The notes beneath the pieces are model-generated. The model saw only the letters and a program-made list of their open reading frames with translations. It did no database searches and had not been told where the DNA came from. A program made the position numbers and the translations under genes. From NCBI GenBank assembly GCA_033063855.1, contig CP093830.1, forward strand, positions 21,080,854-21,144,853: 64,000 nucleotides of DNA, in the 5' to 3' direction. This document shows positions 45,001 to 59,495 of this stretch, one piece after another. The stretch comes from Smittia aterrima (taxonomy: Eukaryota > Arthropoda > Insecta > Diptera > Chironomidae). Positions within the stretch are counted from its first letter, which is position 1. Each line of letters begins with the position of its first letter.

Positions 45001-48000
45001 TGTTTCAGCTTTCACCGATTGTACTGAAAAATGTGGGAATTCCCATTAACAAACACACATAGGGACAAAGGAATCATCATTATATAGTTTTCATGAGCTA
45101 TAAGCCTCGCATTTGACGATGAAAAAGGCCATAACGACTATGCCAGGTGAAATTGCTTTTGCACTCATTTGCAAAATGTCAAGAATCAGATGAAAAAAGT
45201 AAAAAGTCGACACGAGAGTCGAGAACAAAATTAACCTAAAAGCTGAAAAACACTTGAAGAACGCACTAATGATTTTTTCCGGTTCGAGTATTTAAGTTCA
45301 TGCAGTGATTTCAAAAGTTTATTTTTAGGTCTTTGCTTTGTTCTCTCTCTCTCACTCTCTCATTCCCAAATGAACCTGTAAACTCTCAATCGGAAATTAC
45401 ACACATTTCACATTCATGCTTTGTTTTATTCATATTCGCGGCAGTTTACCGATAAACTCGTGATGAAAATTTGTGCCAGGCGGTTTTGTTGAATGGCACT
45501 CGCCACCGCGGATTTAATTGGAGGTAAATATAAATTAATGTCACTTTACATGCCATGTCAACATTTTTTTTCCATCGACATTACATTAAGCTTTAAACTT
45601 AACATTAAGCTTTAAAAAAAGTTTTTATTTTCAAAGCTAATTTAACGGAAACTTGTTCAACAACTTTTTTTATTTTCAGCGGAGATTACGAGCACGATTG
45701 AGCAATGATTTTTAGAAGATCCCGCATCAGAACTTTATTTGTTAATCGTAGCGCTTGAACGCATTAGACCAAAGTCAATTTAACTTTGGTGTCGCGTTTC
45801 AGCGTCCACAAAACTTCCTCAAATGTAAAAAGCAATTAAAACTTAGACGAGCTCAACTCAAGAAGGATTTTACTTTTTACTACGAGCAGAAGGTAATTTT
45901 TATGACTGCTAATTAGTCGGAAGTGGAAAATTAATGCTGTGAACCCACTCGAAATCTATGGAATTGTGAATGAGAAAGGTTTCAGAGTTTTGTCATAAAA
46001 AATCAAATTACCGTAAAAAAAAAATGCGAAACAAGAAAAAATTCTGTAACGCAACAAATTTATGCTTCATTACATGACAGCGCGTTTGGGTAATTTTATT
46101 GAATTTTACAAATTACGATGATGTCGTCGTTGAGAAAATTTTTCGAAACATCTTTAGGGAAAAAAACGTTTGCGTCGTTTTTCAACGAAACGAAACAAGC
46201 CCTTACTTCCCATCGACAATAATTAATCATCATAATGGTTATTGTCTGAAGTAAGTTCTGGCGATGATTGGAAGCGAGCAGAAGGTAAAATATGATCGAT
46301 GTCAAAACATTGTCGTCGGATGGTAAGAGGGAAAATATTTGGGGAATAAACACTTGACGTGTAATGGCCACTTCCATGCTTGCAATAAATTATGTGACCT
46401 TCATTCAAATCGCCATCGTTACAAGCACAACACACTAATTTGCTGAGCTAGAGAGCTCTTGAAGAGTCACTTATCGGACTGTCCTTAAACTTGTTTGAAC
46501 ATACATAACTCATCAAACTGTTTATTTGATTTACTCGCGAAAAAATTTCTGTTTACAAATCTTGTAAACATCTCACAAAGAAAATTAATTTCTCTTGTTG
46601 AAGTGTTGCGAATAAAGCTGGTGACCCTCCCCAAGAAATGTTCTTATCTCAGCATATTTGATATGATTACAAAGAGTGAACCACAAAGGTGTTGTCAACA
46701 CTTTCTCTTCTTCTTCTTCGGTTTTTAAAAAACGATAAAAATGTTAAACACAAACAAGAGTTAAGAGTTCAAGTATTCCTTGAGCAACGATGTAGCAATT
46801 AATTCGACGATTTCTCTTCTACTTCAAACACTTTTCTATTAAAAGAAAAGGAAATACAACTTAAAATAAAAACTTCTCCACTTCACTCTCGCATTTATCT
46901 TCTCCAGAAACAAGAGGAAGAAAATTCTTTTCAATAAGAACAGTTTGGATATCACGTAGTCATAGAAATGTGGGCTCATGCCGTTGCAGGTAGTTCCCTC
47001 AGTTGTAAATGGAAAGCATAATCTTAACTGCAAATGGTGCTTGCTATTTTTAGTAGCAACTTCGTATTTGTTTCAATCTGTTATTGCGAAATAATTTGAA
47101 TAAATTTCCCACCCGGAACCTTTTGATTGTGGTTCTCAGTCGTCTTACGATTCTGCTCTTTTGATCAACGTTCTCGTCTGTACTAAATCGATTTTTTTGC
47201 TTTCGAATTCGTTTTTAGCTTTTTCTCATTTCCTTGGCCCAATTTTGCACTTATTAAATTTGCAGCGCTTTCCTCTTCTCTTATCTGCTTCTCGTTCAGC
47301 AGAAAAACGAAAAAAACAATTGCTCCAGGGTGAAACAAAAGGCAAAAAGAATCAAATTTTGAAAGGCTCATTCACAATCGTATCTGATGCTTTATTAAAA
47401 AATAACACAGTTAGATATTTCAATTTTATCCTCGACAAGAGCTTTGATGAGATATCTCAGCTGAGGCGATTTGTTTCAATTACCTTCTCTCAACTCTTCA
47501 CGTTAGCGACAGACGAAGACATTTCTTATTTAATCTACATAAGCATATTCCGAGTTCTGATTCATTTATGTACACGCGTCGTTTGTGAAACGTCTCAGAC
47601 AGTCATTTCAAATTATCGCTTTGAAGAAACGAAGTTGATGAATTTGAAGCTTTCGTCTTGGTGAGTAACAAAACTCTTATCGCTACCTAACACATTCCTG
47701 TCCGCAGTGGTTTTCGATAAGAAATTTGTGTTTCGGAAAATTTCCAAGACATAATTGAAACGACTGCATTGTATTGATTAAGAGTTTGCGGCGATAAGAA
47801 AACAAGTCCGCGGAGAGTCGAAATGATTCACTCTTGTGGCTTACGAGCGCGAGCTTGATTATCTCCCCGCGAGTCTATTATAAACATTTAGAGTCTATAA
47901 ACATCAAACACTTTCTTCGTGGAATTTTTCGCCGAACTCAAAGTCACATGAATACTTCTTGACTGTTCCGAAGTCAAGTGAAAATACACACAAAGAGCTC

Positions 48001-49999
48001 ATTGATTAACCAGAGCGTTCAGAGGGCTTTTGATATATTCGAGAATCGCCGCTTATCATGAAATGGCCACGTGAAGGTTTCACATGAAATATTCAAATCA
48101 GAATATTTTTTCAATTTTTTATTATTTTCAGAGACGAAGGGAAAAAAAATCTCAATGAGAGTTTTGCTGAATTTGGAAGCTGAAATAACGACCGTAAAAC
48201 TAAGTAAGTGCTTCTTCTAAAAATAGCGACTAAAATAGAAAGTTTCCACAGATTTTCTTCTCCTCTCGTTTCCTTGGAAAACTGCCGACATTTCCTCAAA
48301 ATATTTTCGTTTCTTTAAATTGAAATAATTTTTTCTTTCTCACGGAAACTGACAATCATAATTAAAAATAATAATTTGTCATGATTCCTTCATGAACCCG
48401 GATGTCTCTTAATGTAAAATATTGAAATGATTCTTAAAAATTATTTTTAAATAACCTTGAATTTAAAGATTGATGAAGAAATTTTCTTAACATCGATCAG
48501 TTTCATTGTTACTTTGTTTGTCTTGATGATGAAGCAGAAAATAAATTTGTAATTAAGATATTGAGTGAACGCTTTGACCCCTCAGAGCTCAGTTCAATTG
48601 AAGATAGTTTCAGATTTTAAATTTTACTTCCTGCAAAGTGATCGAGAGAGCTTTGAATATTTTATTAAGCACTGAACACACAAACTTGTTTATAAGCAAT
48701 TTCATGTTGAAAATTTTGTTGGGAGTGTGATTTATGGGCCCCTCGTTGACGCATGCATCTCTATTGATGTCATAAATTGTCACTTCAGACGTAGAACTCT
48801 GTACGAAAGCTCGTTATTAAATGACGTTCTGTCAATTCATAATTGATGAGTCGGAGTTAGAAATCGAGTGGCAAAGAGAGAGCGCCCAATATGATAACAA
48901 TAATAATCAATATTACTTAATGAGAATTATATAAAGCCAAATTGTCACGCTCGCTTTCGCTTTGCCTCCTTCATGTTACTGTCATCAACGTGTCCTAAAA
49001 ATAGATTCGACTAGAGTGAGAGTGGGAAGCTTAATTGAAATGAGTTTTCATGTTTTTTTTGTTGTCACTTGATTGCATAAATCGTGTTCACACATTGTGA
49101 CATTTGCATTTTAATTACACTTCACTTTGTCTTTCGGATTCTCTCTTTTTATTTCTAAAAGCGGATTTTATTTTAATTGGAACTCGCGTGTACAAGATGT
49201 CATTGCTTGTACACCTTTCATTCAAAGAGAGATCGAGAAAAACAACTTTTGCTTTAGATACAAAATAAATCCTGAATATGGAAATTTCATTTTAAAAAGC
49301 TTCCCCCCTTCGCACAAAATCTCAATGATGAGGTTGCAGCGAAAGATTCTCTTTATCAATTTAATTTGATTCGATCCATAACATTCGTGGATTGCCTTAA
49401 TAAGGTTAAATCGTAATAAATTTTGTAGGAGCTTGTTTAATCGAAGTTTATTTATTATTTCCAACTTATCTGGATCAGTCAATGTCAAGACATTAAAACA
49501 AATCAGAAGCACTTTACGTTTCGAGATATGAATTATTTAATAAAATATTCCATGTTTAGAATTTCTCATCTAATTTGGAAATGAAAAAGATTTTGCGACT
49601 CGCGAGAAATCAACGCGGATTGTGGAAATCATCAAGATTTGATTAAATCTGATTTTTATTCTCTTTTATTCTCATCATCATCATCATCTCTCGGAAGCTC
49701 GAGCTCGATTTTTTTTTATTTCAAATATTTATGGCGTCTGCTGGGACGGGCGCTGCGACACACATCACATCTGTTCTCTGTGATCTTGTTTGAGTAGATT
49801 CAGCCGCCAAAGAGCTAATGAATGAATCAAGTGTTGGAAGAGAAAAGCTAAACGCGAATGTTTAAGTAAACAGATTTGCTGATGATGGAAATGTATTTCA
49901 AGAAACTGTTTGCAATAAAATCAAATTGACGATTGAAAGTGCTCTCAAGAAAAAAAGTTATTCGCAAACGATTTCCTTATCGAGTTATTCGACCAGTGT
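42094..49999. other. Gene-poor stretch, first part
   Basis: Upstream of 5-HT7 and probably holding its promoter and any 5'UTR exon, which I cannot place. The frame upstream of the receptor ATG encodes a His-rich stretch from a CAT/ATG repeat (about 42095-42115). A 15-base word, ACATTAAGCTTTAAA, occurs twice near 45583 and 45602. (CT)n lies near 45340-45360 and (TCA)n near 49671-49688. One 167-codon open frame at 47161-47664 ends at a consensus donor. No gene recognised. Confidence 0.5.
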
Positions 50000-50779
50000 C
50001 AACACATTGATTTCAAGTCCATTGAATCAAGAACCGATAAACCGAAAGAATGATGACAACATGAGAGCGAAATAGAAGTCGTGGTGATAATGAACTTTAT
50101 TCAGCCGACTGCGGTCGCCTTATCAATTCCATGACAATGAGAAACACAATTTTTTTCCTTCGCTTTTTATCAACTAAACTTCTCGACTTCTCAAACATTC
50201 TGCGGTTGCAAGGTCATTTAATCGGAGAACAAACAGAGCAAAGAGTGTGTTAGGGGATTCCGAGAGCAGACGTCAATTAATTGAAATCATTATTTAGAAT
50301 GACAATTCGTCAACGGCATCAGCTGTGATTACAATGAAAATCTACAGCTCAACGCTCGTCGTTGTCGTCATGTTGATAGCGCAGCAATTCACGAGCCAGT
50401 AAAATGACAATTTCGCAATTTTGTTAATCTCGGTCAACGGTAATGTCCTCACAGTATCAGTCCACATTAATTTCAATTTCTGACTGCTCGCATCACCGGC
50501 TCGAGTTCGGAGAAGGAAAAAAAAGAATGTGATAAACATCAATGTGGCTTTCACTCAGTGTTGGTAACTGACGAAATAATGTTTGCTTTTAATTCATTAA
50601 ACCGAACCATCCGCACGTTAATTCGTCTTACTACTCACTCAATTGACGCAGACAATTACAAACCCGGACATCAAACAACGCGTTCGCAACATTTTAATAT
50701 TACATTAATAAAAATATTTCTCTTATCTTTTGAGCAATTTATTTATTCTGTTCAAACTGCTGTTTCTCTTTTTTTTGTT

Positions 50780-50866
50780 GCTCTCTCTCTCTCCCTCCCC
50801 AGCTCGTCTTGTGTTGATGGAAATTAATCACTTCTAAAGAGGAAAACGAGAGAGAGAGAGAGAAGG
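50780..50866. repeat. Inverted (CT)n / (GA)n pair
   Basis: CTCTCTCTCTCTCCCTCCCC at 50781-50800 faces GAGAGAGAGAGAGAGAA at 50848-50864. They could pair as a stem with a loop of about 47 bases, or serve as GAGA-factor-type sites. Confidence 0.6.
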
Positions 50867-53800
50867 CGAAAAGTTTTTCGCGCTACTACAAATAAATTCG
50901 CTCGTAATTGTTCCTTATTTTATTTTCGCGATAATTAAATTTCTTTTTGTTCCCTTTCAATTTATTTTGGTCGAGGGTTGCGTCGTGCGGTCCATTCTGT
51001 TTTTGGAAGACAGTGATTTAATGTCGGATGCTCACAAAGCGTCGGGACAGCAACCTTCATTAAACAAAAATACGCGATTTTCTGTTTTGCTTTTTTTTTT
51101 TTACTTTACTTCGCGAAAGTGAGTTCAAGAAACTTCAAAGAGCGGCGGGTGATTGCAGATGAAAAACCTTTCGACCGGCGGAAAAATTTCTATCACTGCG
51201 TGTGATTCATCCGAGATTTATCTCTCTCAGCGGTTGAGGAGAGTTATATCATAATAAATCTGATCAGAGTAATTTAAGGAACCTTAATTATGTCCGAGAC
51301 CTAAAATTCCTTGCTGAGGAGTTATCCGTAAATCTCCTTTTCTTTTTTTTTTGTGATGAGACGCGCATCATGCTCACTTAATTAAATTTGTTTTCATCGT
51401 TCATAAAAGTCGTATTAATAAAATGAAATGATTAAAAACTTTTTCCTCGTAGTCTTTTCTTCCTCGACAGTCAGCGAAGCTATTTAATACTTGGAAAATG
51501 TGTTCTCTGTTTATTATGCAAAAGCATTTTCTGAGCAAAAACTTTTATTTATTGTATCCCGTCTCAAACAGTTAACGAGCATCAGCGACGGGAAGTATCA
51601 TTGTTAAGCGGTGGAGAAGATAAATTCCATTTTAATTAAAAATATTGAAAAGTTTTCGCTTTCAGCTGATGCACGAAAATATATTTTCAGTATCGATTCG
51701 AGGCATTAAATCTCTCGCTAGAAGAAAAGAGAAAACAGAAAAAGATTTTTTCTTTTGTAGGAGAAAAAAAACTGAAAGCAGAAAATGATATCTACATAAA
51801 AAAAAATCCCCTGAAAGCGTTAAACCTTACATCTGCAAACGAGTTTGTTTGTGGAGAGGAAAAAAGTTGGTTTCATCAAGAGAATTGAGCTTTTAGTTCA
51901 TGTTAACTCAGCCTCAGCAATCGTCGCGAATCTCAATCATTAAAATTAATTCTTCTCTTTAGATTGAATTGAAATCTTTCAACTCAAACAAATCGAAACA
52001 TTTCTTATTCACCAAATGAAGCTACAAAGTTTTAACACGAGAACACACAAACTTACAAAGGAGAAGCAACAAGAAAGATCCTTTAAGAGAGCAAAAAGCG
52101 AAACAGAAATCAAAGCCAAAAGTTCGGCACCGCTGGCAAAAGTTTTCTTATCGATTCTGTCTTTTGCGGTTTTCGGAAAACTTTGGCAATACGGAAACGT
52201 TTTCAACCTTCATTTGAGTAAATTCACATTTCCTGTGTGTTTACTTTCTTTCAAAGCTAACAAGTTGAACAATTATAAATTAATTTTTCGTTTCCCAAGC
52301 CAACCATGCTGTGTGGGAAAATTTGCATGTTTTAGAAAAGCTTTTAATTTTTTTTTCTTACTTTTCCCTCTTCTCGCTTTTTCGGAGTGAAGAGACTATT
52401 TCTGGTTGGCGCTTCGGGGTAAGTTGTTTAACTTCTCTGTAAAGCTTCATGTCTTGGCTCAGATGCTTTTTCGATGTGGCGGAACGGAAAGAGTTTTAAA
52501 ATAAACAAGAAGGAGTAAACTTTCCGTGATATTTAATAACATCAGCTTTCGAGGTAATTTTTGCACGGTTCGTGACAGAGAAAGGGTTGAAGTGTTGCTG
52601 CTGTAAATCATCAAATTGCAGTCTTAAAGCTTTTGCTCATCAAAAGAGGGAAAAGGAGTGTTTCCGAAGAATGTCAATAAAATGCCTTAAAAGTGCGAAG
52701 GTCTTCTTCTTCTTCTCTCTCGCGACGTCGAAAGAATTTTCTTCTTCTGGTTCGCAAACGATTTCACGTCATTGCATCAAAATTGACGATTTCTTTCTCT
52801 AAATTTATGGCTTTCACGTAGAATAAGATGAGAATTAAGTATCTCTCACAAAGTTCAAGATGAGTCTCGTGCAATCACAATTTATATCGAGTGGAAAGGA
52901 GCCGAGCAGAGCGAAGTGCTGCGAGATCTCGTAAAATAAAAATTCAATGTCTGTTAAGAGCAGTAGAAGAGTAGAAAGAAAAGAATTAACATTTTATGTA
53001 CCCGAATGATTTTCCTCCCAAATCCTTTTCATGGGGAGGAGGCCCATGGATAATAAGATGTCGGGGAGCCTCCCAAAGCTTAAATATGCATTAAATTTTT
53101 GCGAAACAAAGCGAAGCAAGTTCCGCCTTTCGTTTCCTTCAATGAAACATTAAAATAAAAGGGAAGTGAGTGGAAGGCTTTTGGGAAGCAACTGCGACAC
53201 TAATTATCATTCGAAACTTTTCATTTGGAAACTCTTTCACCCTCAATTTCAATATCTATCTTAAATGAAATAACAGAAGGTCATGTCGATGATCTCATCT
53301 TGTGAGTAACTCTCAGACGAGAGTACGAAACAAATCTTTTTTTTCTTAAACTTTTCAATTGATTTAATCATGAAATATTTCTGTCTGAAGCGATTGAAAG
53401 CGATTTAAACTCATCCAAGTGATTTAAATTAAAATTTATATTTCAATTCAAGACTTTTTTTTTATTAAAAGCTTTTTTTATTCGAAAGTGTGAAGTAAAA
53501 AGCTCTCATCAATTACTTTAAGCTGAAAAGGGATCTTAATCGAGACTCTTCGATACAAAAGCATGAAAGAAATATTTCTGCAGCCGTCATCAATAAGCGA
53601 TGAATTCAGAATCTTTCATCTCACATTATTCGATGGAAGGAGATGAAAGCTTTTCCTCCAAAAATCCATTTTTATGCGAGCATTGTTGTGAAGAAGCCCG
53701 TGACTGCCTTTCAACGTCTTCACTTACGTTTCATCTCTTCGATGAGAGGTGAAAAGTATAAGCTTTCATGTGAACGTGTGAAAGGATGATAATGGTGATG

Positions 53801-55276
53801 AATAATCCCCCGAGAGCGTGAAATTGAAAAGAACTTACGAATGCTCATAAGAGTCGCAGCACTTGAGCGAACTCTTTTAATACGAACGACTTATAATCAG
53901 AGTCGTTATTACGAATTGGACTTCCTACGTAGAAAAAAGGGAACAAACATAATAATGACACACAATTTGGTAGGATTCCGCTTTAGGGACAAACAAGTAT
54001 CACCAAATAAGCGAAGTCAACAAACCGGTCACGATATTTCGAGCTTAATTTCACTCATACACGATAAATCGATTCTTAATCCATCATTTCTCTTCTCCTT
54101 CTCTTCTTCAGTTCTTCTTCCTTTCACCCCGCTCTCCTTTCCCATCGGTTTGGCGCTCAACACTGATAACATTCTATACCCATTGAGGGAATGATAAATG
54201 ACTTCGGTATTTGCGCTTAACAAAAAAAGAAAATATGACGAAAAAAATCCATTGAATGCGTTGAGCCAACCAACTGAGTTTCCACAGTTTTTCCGCTGAG
54301 CGTGGGGAAGCTTCTTTTTTTCTGCATTTTCAAAGGCGAAATTAATTGTGATGGCGAAAATATAATTCAAAGTGATAGAATCTTTTAATTTTGTTAAGCA
54401 CATCAGGTAAAAGTAATAAACATTCATCAAACCTTAATTCTTTAACTTTCAATTTGAATGAGAATGGAAAGCAGCTTATGCGAGGAGAAGGGAAGCGAAT
54501 GATGGAAAAGCTTCTCAAAGCTTTTTTTTTCATTGTGAAAGAAATTAATGTCGCCTCAAATACACGCGAAATAATTTTTTGATGATACATCTCTTAAGGC
54601 GCATCCTTCGTCATTGTGCGGAGGAAGAGAACGTTAAGTAAATCTGCATTTGTTATCTTTGAATTTCCTTCTCAATAAGGTTAAGTGCTTTAAACTTCTC
54701 TCAATGAATCTTTTATCTTTCTCGTTCTAGTTTAAAAAAATTTCGATATTTTTGCAGTGGAAATTCCTCGCAGATCATTTATTTCTTTTTCCTTCTCGTT
54801 ACGGACGTGGAATTCCTCTGCAGGAACATTTTTTAAATTGTTCGCTTGAGAAATAACAGAACAAAGTGGAAAAGTTCTTATCAACGTCATTAGTTTTCCT
54901 TGCTTCATTGATGCGGCTCAACAAAATGGTGGAGCTCCTTCAATATTTGTTGAGAGTTTCAAACACAAAATGTTATTAGGATTACAAACATTTCAGTTCG
55001 AATTGAGGCTAATGCTTTCACAGTATAATTAGGATGACATTTATCAGGTTATTCAAAATCTCACTCTCGTCTCTGAGTCATCCGATGCGCAGACACATAA
55101 AACATATCGGGACCACAGTACAAACGTGTTAATTATTCTCATACTGATTCCATTTGCTTATTCCGTGCTCGGATAAAGTGATGAAATGTTTTCGTTCGGT
55201 GATTGCATTTTAACAAGAAATATCTTGACTCGTCTGTCGCTCGACGAGAGCTCAACAGAAGCGGCGGTAGAGTCAA

Positions 55277-55370
55277 GCGATCAACAGAAAAACTATTTCA
55301 TAATATATTATAATAAATATATTATATCGAAATATAATACATCGAAATATATTAAATATAATATCTGCGA
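55277..55370. repeat. TA-rich repeat related to repeat B
   Basis: Begins CAACAGAAAAA, continues in TA-rich sequence with ATTATATCG and ends AAATATAATATCT, the same order of words as copy B1. It also contains a 20-base word identical to one in the shot intron at 2576. Confidence 0.45.
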
Positions 55371-58300
55371 GGTTTCAACAATTTTACCTTTCGCCTGCGT
55401 CTCTCGTGTCAAATGCTGACTATGATGATATTTCTTGATTGATTTATTTATCACGCAAAGTTGCAGCTGCTGACAACAAAAATTCTTTCAATTAAAACAT
55501 CTCAAGTCTCGAAGCGACGATGAGTTTCAAATCCTCTGATGATTAAACTTTGAACTTTCTGCTGGGATAATTTATTCTCAATTAACTTCCTTGCTTATAT
55601 TCACTGAGCAAATGCGAAACTCTCATTAATTACGAATTTGTGCCTTTTCTTTCTTTTTTTTACTTTATTCTGACGATGGAAATTTCACAACTTGAATTTC
55701 TTGACGCACTCCGAAGGCGTGTGGAAAATCTCTCTCCGCCATAATCGGGCGCGAGCAAAAAAAAATTCACAAGATTAATTTTCAATTAACTTTGTTTTCT
55801 CTCTTTCCACTCGGCTTTTTGTTTTCAGGTATTTTTCACACGTCATTTAACACCTATTTTATTTATCAAAATCGAACACACGCCTTAGACGAGGAGAATG
55901 GGAGAGAAAATTGTTTATTTATTTTTCACTGTTCATCGAAAACCACCAAAAAGTAAAAAAACTCTTCCACATCATCATCTTTATCATTATCTGCTTTGTT
56001 TCTTAAGACATTTGTGTTTGTTTGCCTTAATCTACATTTCAGATCAATCTTAGAGTCTTCAACCAACTCGAACTCGTTATCATTTCTCACGGTGCAATTT
56101 CAACATCGATTTTATTTCGTTTTCCGTCTTTGAAGTTATCATAAAACTTTTTCTATAATATTTCACGCTGTGGATTTTTTTTTCGTGTTATTTTGAATAA
56201 TCAATTTTTTTTCGCCTGTGAATATATAAATTTTATTACTACGGCTAAACACAGTCAAAACTTCAAGTGTGAATCAATGACTATTGAGAGTATTTTCTTG
56301 CTGTCATGCGACTCTAATTGCCGATGAGCTTAAGAACAATTTCAATTGAAAGTTTATTTTGCAATTTTTTTCTCTATTTTTTTTGCACTTGAAACTAGCA
56401 ACTTTTGTATGAGCTGCTCTTGTCCCGCGATACGAAACTCAACAACACATCATTCTGTTCTAAATTCAATTTTTCAACTGATTTAATTTTTTGTCTCGGC
56501 CAACGAGGAAATATTTTTTGTTCTCGTGCGCTTCGGAGACGACAACGAACTGGCAACTGAAGCATTAAATGAAACATTAGACGAACACTTCGACTTCACG
56601 TGAGAGAGAGGAAACTTCGTTCGGCGTGAGAGAGACGAAAGCATTGAACATTCAATTGGAGCATTGAGGAGTTTGAAAGAGAGGAAAATATCTTGAAGCT
56701 CATGTTGTAGATATCGCGTTAGTCAAAGCTTTTTATTATCCGATGATATCGAGATTAGATTAAGAAAGTCTTTTGATATTTGAAGTCGCTAATGGATAAA
56801 GTTTCACAAATGAATCTTCGATTGAATCCAGAAATAAACTTGAACTGTCAGAGCTTGCATTTCTTTATTTCTTTTTTTTATCACGTTGCGTTTCTCTATT
56901 GTTACCTCTGAATGTTTCAACTTTAATGTTTCATCGTAAAGCTTTTATTGCTTCGAAAAGAGCGAAAAGCTCCGATGACTACGACACATTTACGAGATTT
57001 TGCGCATGCCTTTGTTCCCGTCAGACGGGAAAAAATCGTCTTTCGCAAATCTAAAAGCAGCTTTAAAAAGCCTCGCCATGTCTCAAGCATTCTTTTAGAC
57101 AATATTTTCACATTTTGAGTTTTACTCTATTAACCTATTTCTGATGAACGCAGCGAGCTCCTTGCATCGCGCAAACGCTCTAATTTATCTAATTTAGTTT
57201 TGACGAGCGCTGCTTCAAGAATTTCTAAACTTCCCGTGAAAGCAAATCATTAAATTTCATGTTCAAGTGTTTTTCGCTTCGAGTTCATTCATAAAACAGA
57301 AAACAAAGCGAAGAACATTGAGAATGTTTTCCATAGTTCGTTGGTGAATATCAATTTAGAATTTTAATCATTTCCATTTGAAAGCTTTCTTTGGTTGACC
57401 TGAAATTAAAAACTTCATCAAAAAGAGCTTCGAACAATTGAATTACTCAACTGAACAACCAATAAATCTTGTTTAAGAAGAAAATGAAAATAGTTTTGGG
57501 TCGATTATGGAAAGAGAAGCTTTTTCTTCTGAATTATTGAATGATTCATAAAGCGAAATCCAATGAACTTGTTAGACATTTCCCTGAGTTCCAATTCAGA
57601 ACTTTGCAATCAACAAAGATTAATTTGAATCGATTTTTCACTTCTTGATAATTCATTTAATACTTTTTCTGTCCCGACATTCCCAAAAGAGATTATTCCG
57701 TATGCTTTCATGAACACAAAAGCTATTCAATCAAACGAAAATAATTTATAATTTCTCATGCCCACGCTCAAAGGAAATTGCTTGCGGAGAATTCGTTCTC
57801 ATTTATAAATAAAAAAAAAAGCTTTTTCCCTACCACTCACTTCTGCCCGTTCGATTAATTCATTTACGCTTTCCATTGACATTAGTTTCATTACTGTCAT
57901 TTGCAAGAAGGGGAACTTGCTTTAATTTGTTTCCGTTTCCGTAAAACTTTGTTCAAGCTGAGGAGAAAGATATTGCAGAAGTTGTGGAGCTTCCAGATTT
58001 TTGAATTTGACTCTCGAATCGCCATAACAGTCAGACCAACTTTTATATTAAACTTTTCTTTTTTGATATGGGAAACACATTTGCCCTCACTCATTGCAAG
58101 TTATTGTCGAAAATGTGGGGAAAGCACATGAGCAATAATTAACGTTTAACTTTGAAAGCTCTTTCTGTGGAATTAGATTTTCACGCTTTTGCGGTTGAGC
58201 TTAGTTCTCATCACAAATTGTTTTCACTTTAAATATTTGAAACAATTTTCGGAAAGTTTTAAGTGAATTTTGATAAACTTTTTTAGATCAACAAATATCG

Positions 58301-59047
58301 AACTCAAACTCAGTAATTTCCAACAAATTTAATAGAAAAGTTTAAACGATCGAGGGAAAAGAAAAATCGTCTCACGCCTAAGGTGATTTTCTTAAAATTA
58401 ACTTTTTCATTGTAAACGTTGCAGTTTAAACAGAAACCTTCTCTCGCAGATATTTCTTGGGTCTGAGATTAATTGATAGAACAATCAATTTACTTCGAAT
58501 AGTTTGAAATTGAGATCGGCTTTCTTTTGATTGAAATTGATATTTAATCATTTGTAAGCTTCGGCTTTTCTCCAAAAATCACTTTCAGGAGAAGCGAAAC
58601 CTTTAAGTCTTTAAGCTTCTCTTACTAAAGGAGCTTTCAGTTGGATCCATAACATTCCTCTTGCTCTGTAAAAGAAGAAAAATAATTGTTACATATTTTA
58701 AGTTCGACGAACCATAAAGAGAAAGCTTTCGCTCCCTCAGGTGTTTCGAGGGCAATCGAGTTTTTGTATCGAAAGTTTTTTTTGCTCAACACAACGAAGA
58801 AGAAATGATTTAAATTCTCAAATCCTAATCCCGCTATTGTCGCCTGATGAAAAGGATTTGTTGGCATGTCTTGTAAGATTGATAATGAGATCATTTTCCT
58901 TCCAACAATTCCACGCTTCGGTAAGTTTTTGCGAAGCGATAACGAAGGATTAGACGAAATGGTATTCACACGACGATGAGAAGAGATCTCATTTCGAGTT
59001 AAATCTAGCAGTAAAAATTACGAGCAAGAACATGCACGACGAAGCTG

Positions 59048-59057
59048 TTTATTTATT
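59048..59057 (-). terminator. Candidate polyadenylation signals of fat-spondin
   Basis: TTTATTTATT on the plus strand gives two overlapping AATAAA signals on the minus strand, about 270 bases past the stop codon. Confidence 0.35.
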
Positions 59058-59324
59058 CAGTTAATTTGCCTTTTCTTGAAAATATTATCTTTTGAAAATC
59101 TGAGACGGAGATGAACAAGCTTTCGTTGTTGTTAGTTGAGATTCGGGTAAATTATTGCTAATGTTGTTGGCTGTGGATAAATTTTTGATAAAATTTCTTC
59201 TGTATATCAATTCAAAGAATGGCAAATTCTATATTCTCTGTCTGTAATGGCAAATTTATCAGTTTAATGTGTTTCTTTCTTTTTTTCTCCTTTCTCTCCC
59301 AGCAAAGATTACGGGCACAGAGAT

Positions 59325-59495
59325 TTATTTGCAGGAGGTTCCGCTACAACGTCTGCGCTTCACCAACTTTGAACATTCTTGGCCGCCGCTTTTCGGTTCT
59401 GAAATTAATTAAATAATATTAAATTACAAGATGATTAAGGATTAGTCAGCTCGTACCTTTTAGGATTTGACGTGTCTTCTCGGAGAATCCGATAC
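59325..59495 (-). CDS. fat-spondin: fat-spondin exons 11-12: end of TSP1 repeat 4
   Basis: A 39-base exon (IGFSEKTRQILK) and a last exon (EPKSGGQECSKLVKRRRCSG...) complete the repeat with its final Cys two codons before TAA. Exon 11 uses the donor GTACGA, which is weak, but both the phase and the conserved Cys spacing require it. Confidence 0.82.

Larger units (their letters stand above)
50000..59047. other. Gene-poor stretch, second part
   Basis: AT-rich with no recognisable coding region on either strand. Notable only for a (CT)n and (GA)n pair near 50780 and 50848, and a TA-rich palindromic patch at 55300-55366 related to those in the 33-35 kb island. Frames over 100 codons here (52016-52390, 53841-54194) have compositions expected of chance. 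Confidence 0.5.

Noticed and set aside
45583..45616. Two copies of ACATTAAGCTTTAAA
   Set aside because: Only two short copies 19 bases apart in AT-rich DNA; no sign of function.
46223..46435. Minus-strand frame starting MCCACNDGD
   Set aside because: Cys-rich only at its start, 70 codons, no signal peptide, splice partner or family pattern.
52016..52390. 124-codon frame from an ATG
   Set aside because: Lys/Phe-rich composition expected of AT-rich DNA; no domain and no flanking gene signals.
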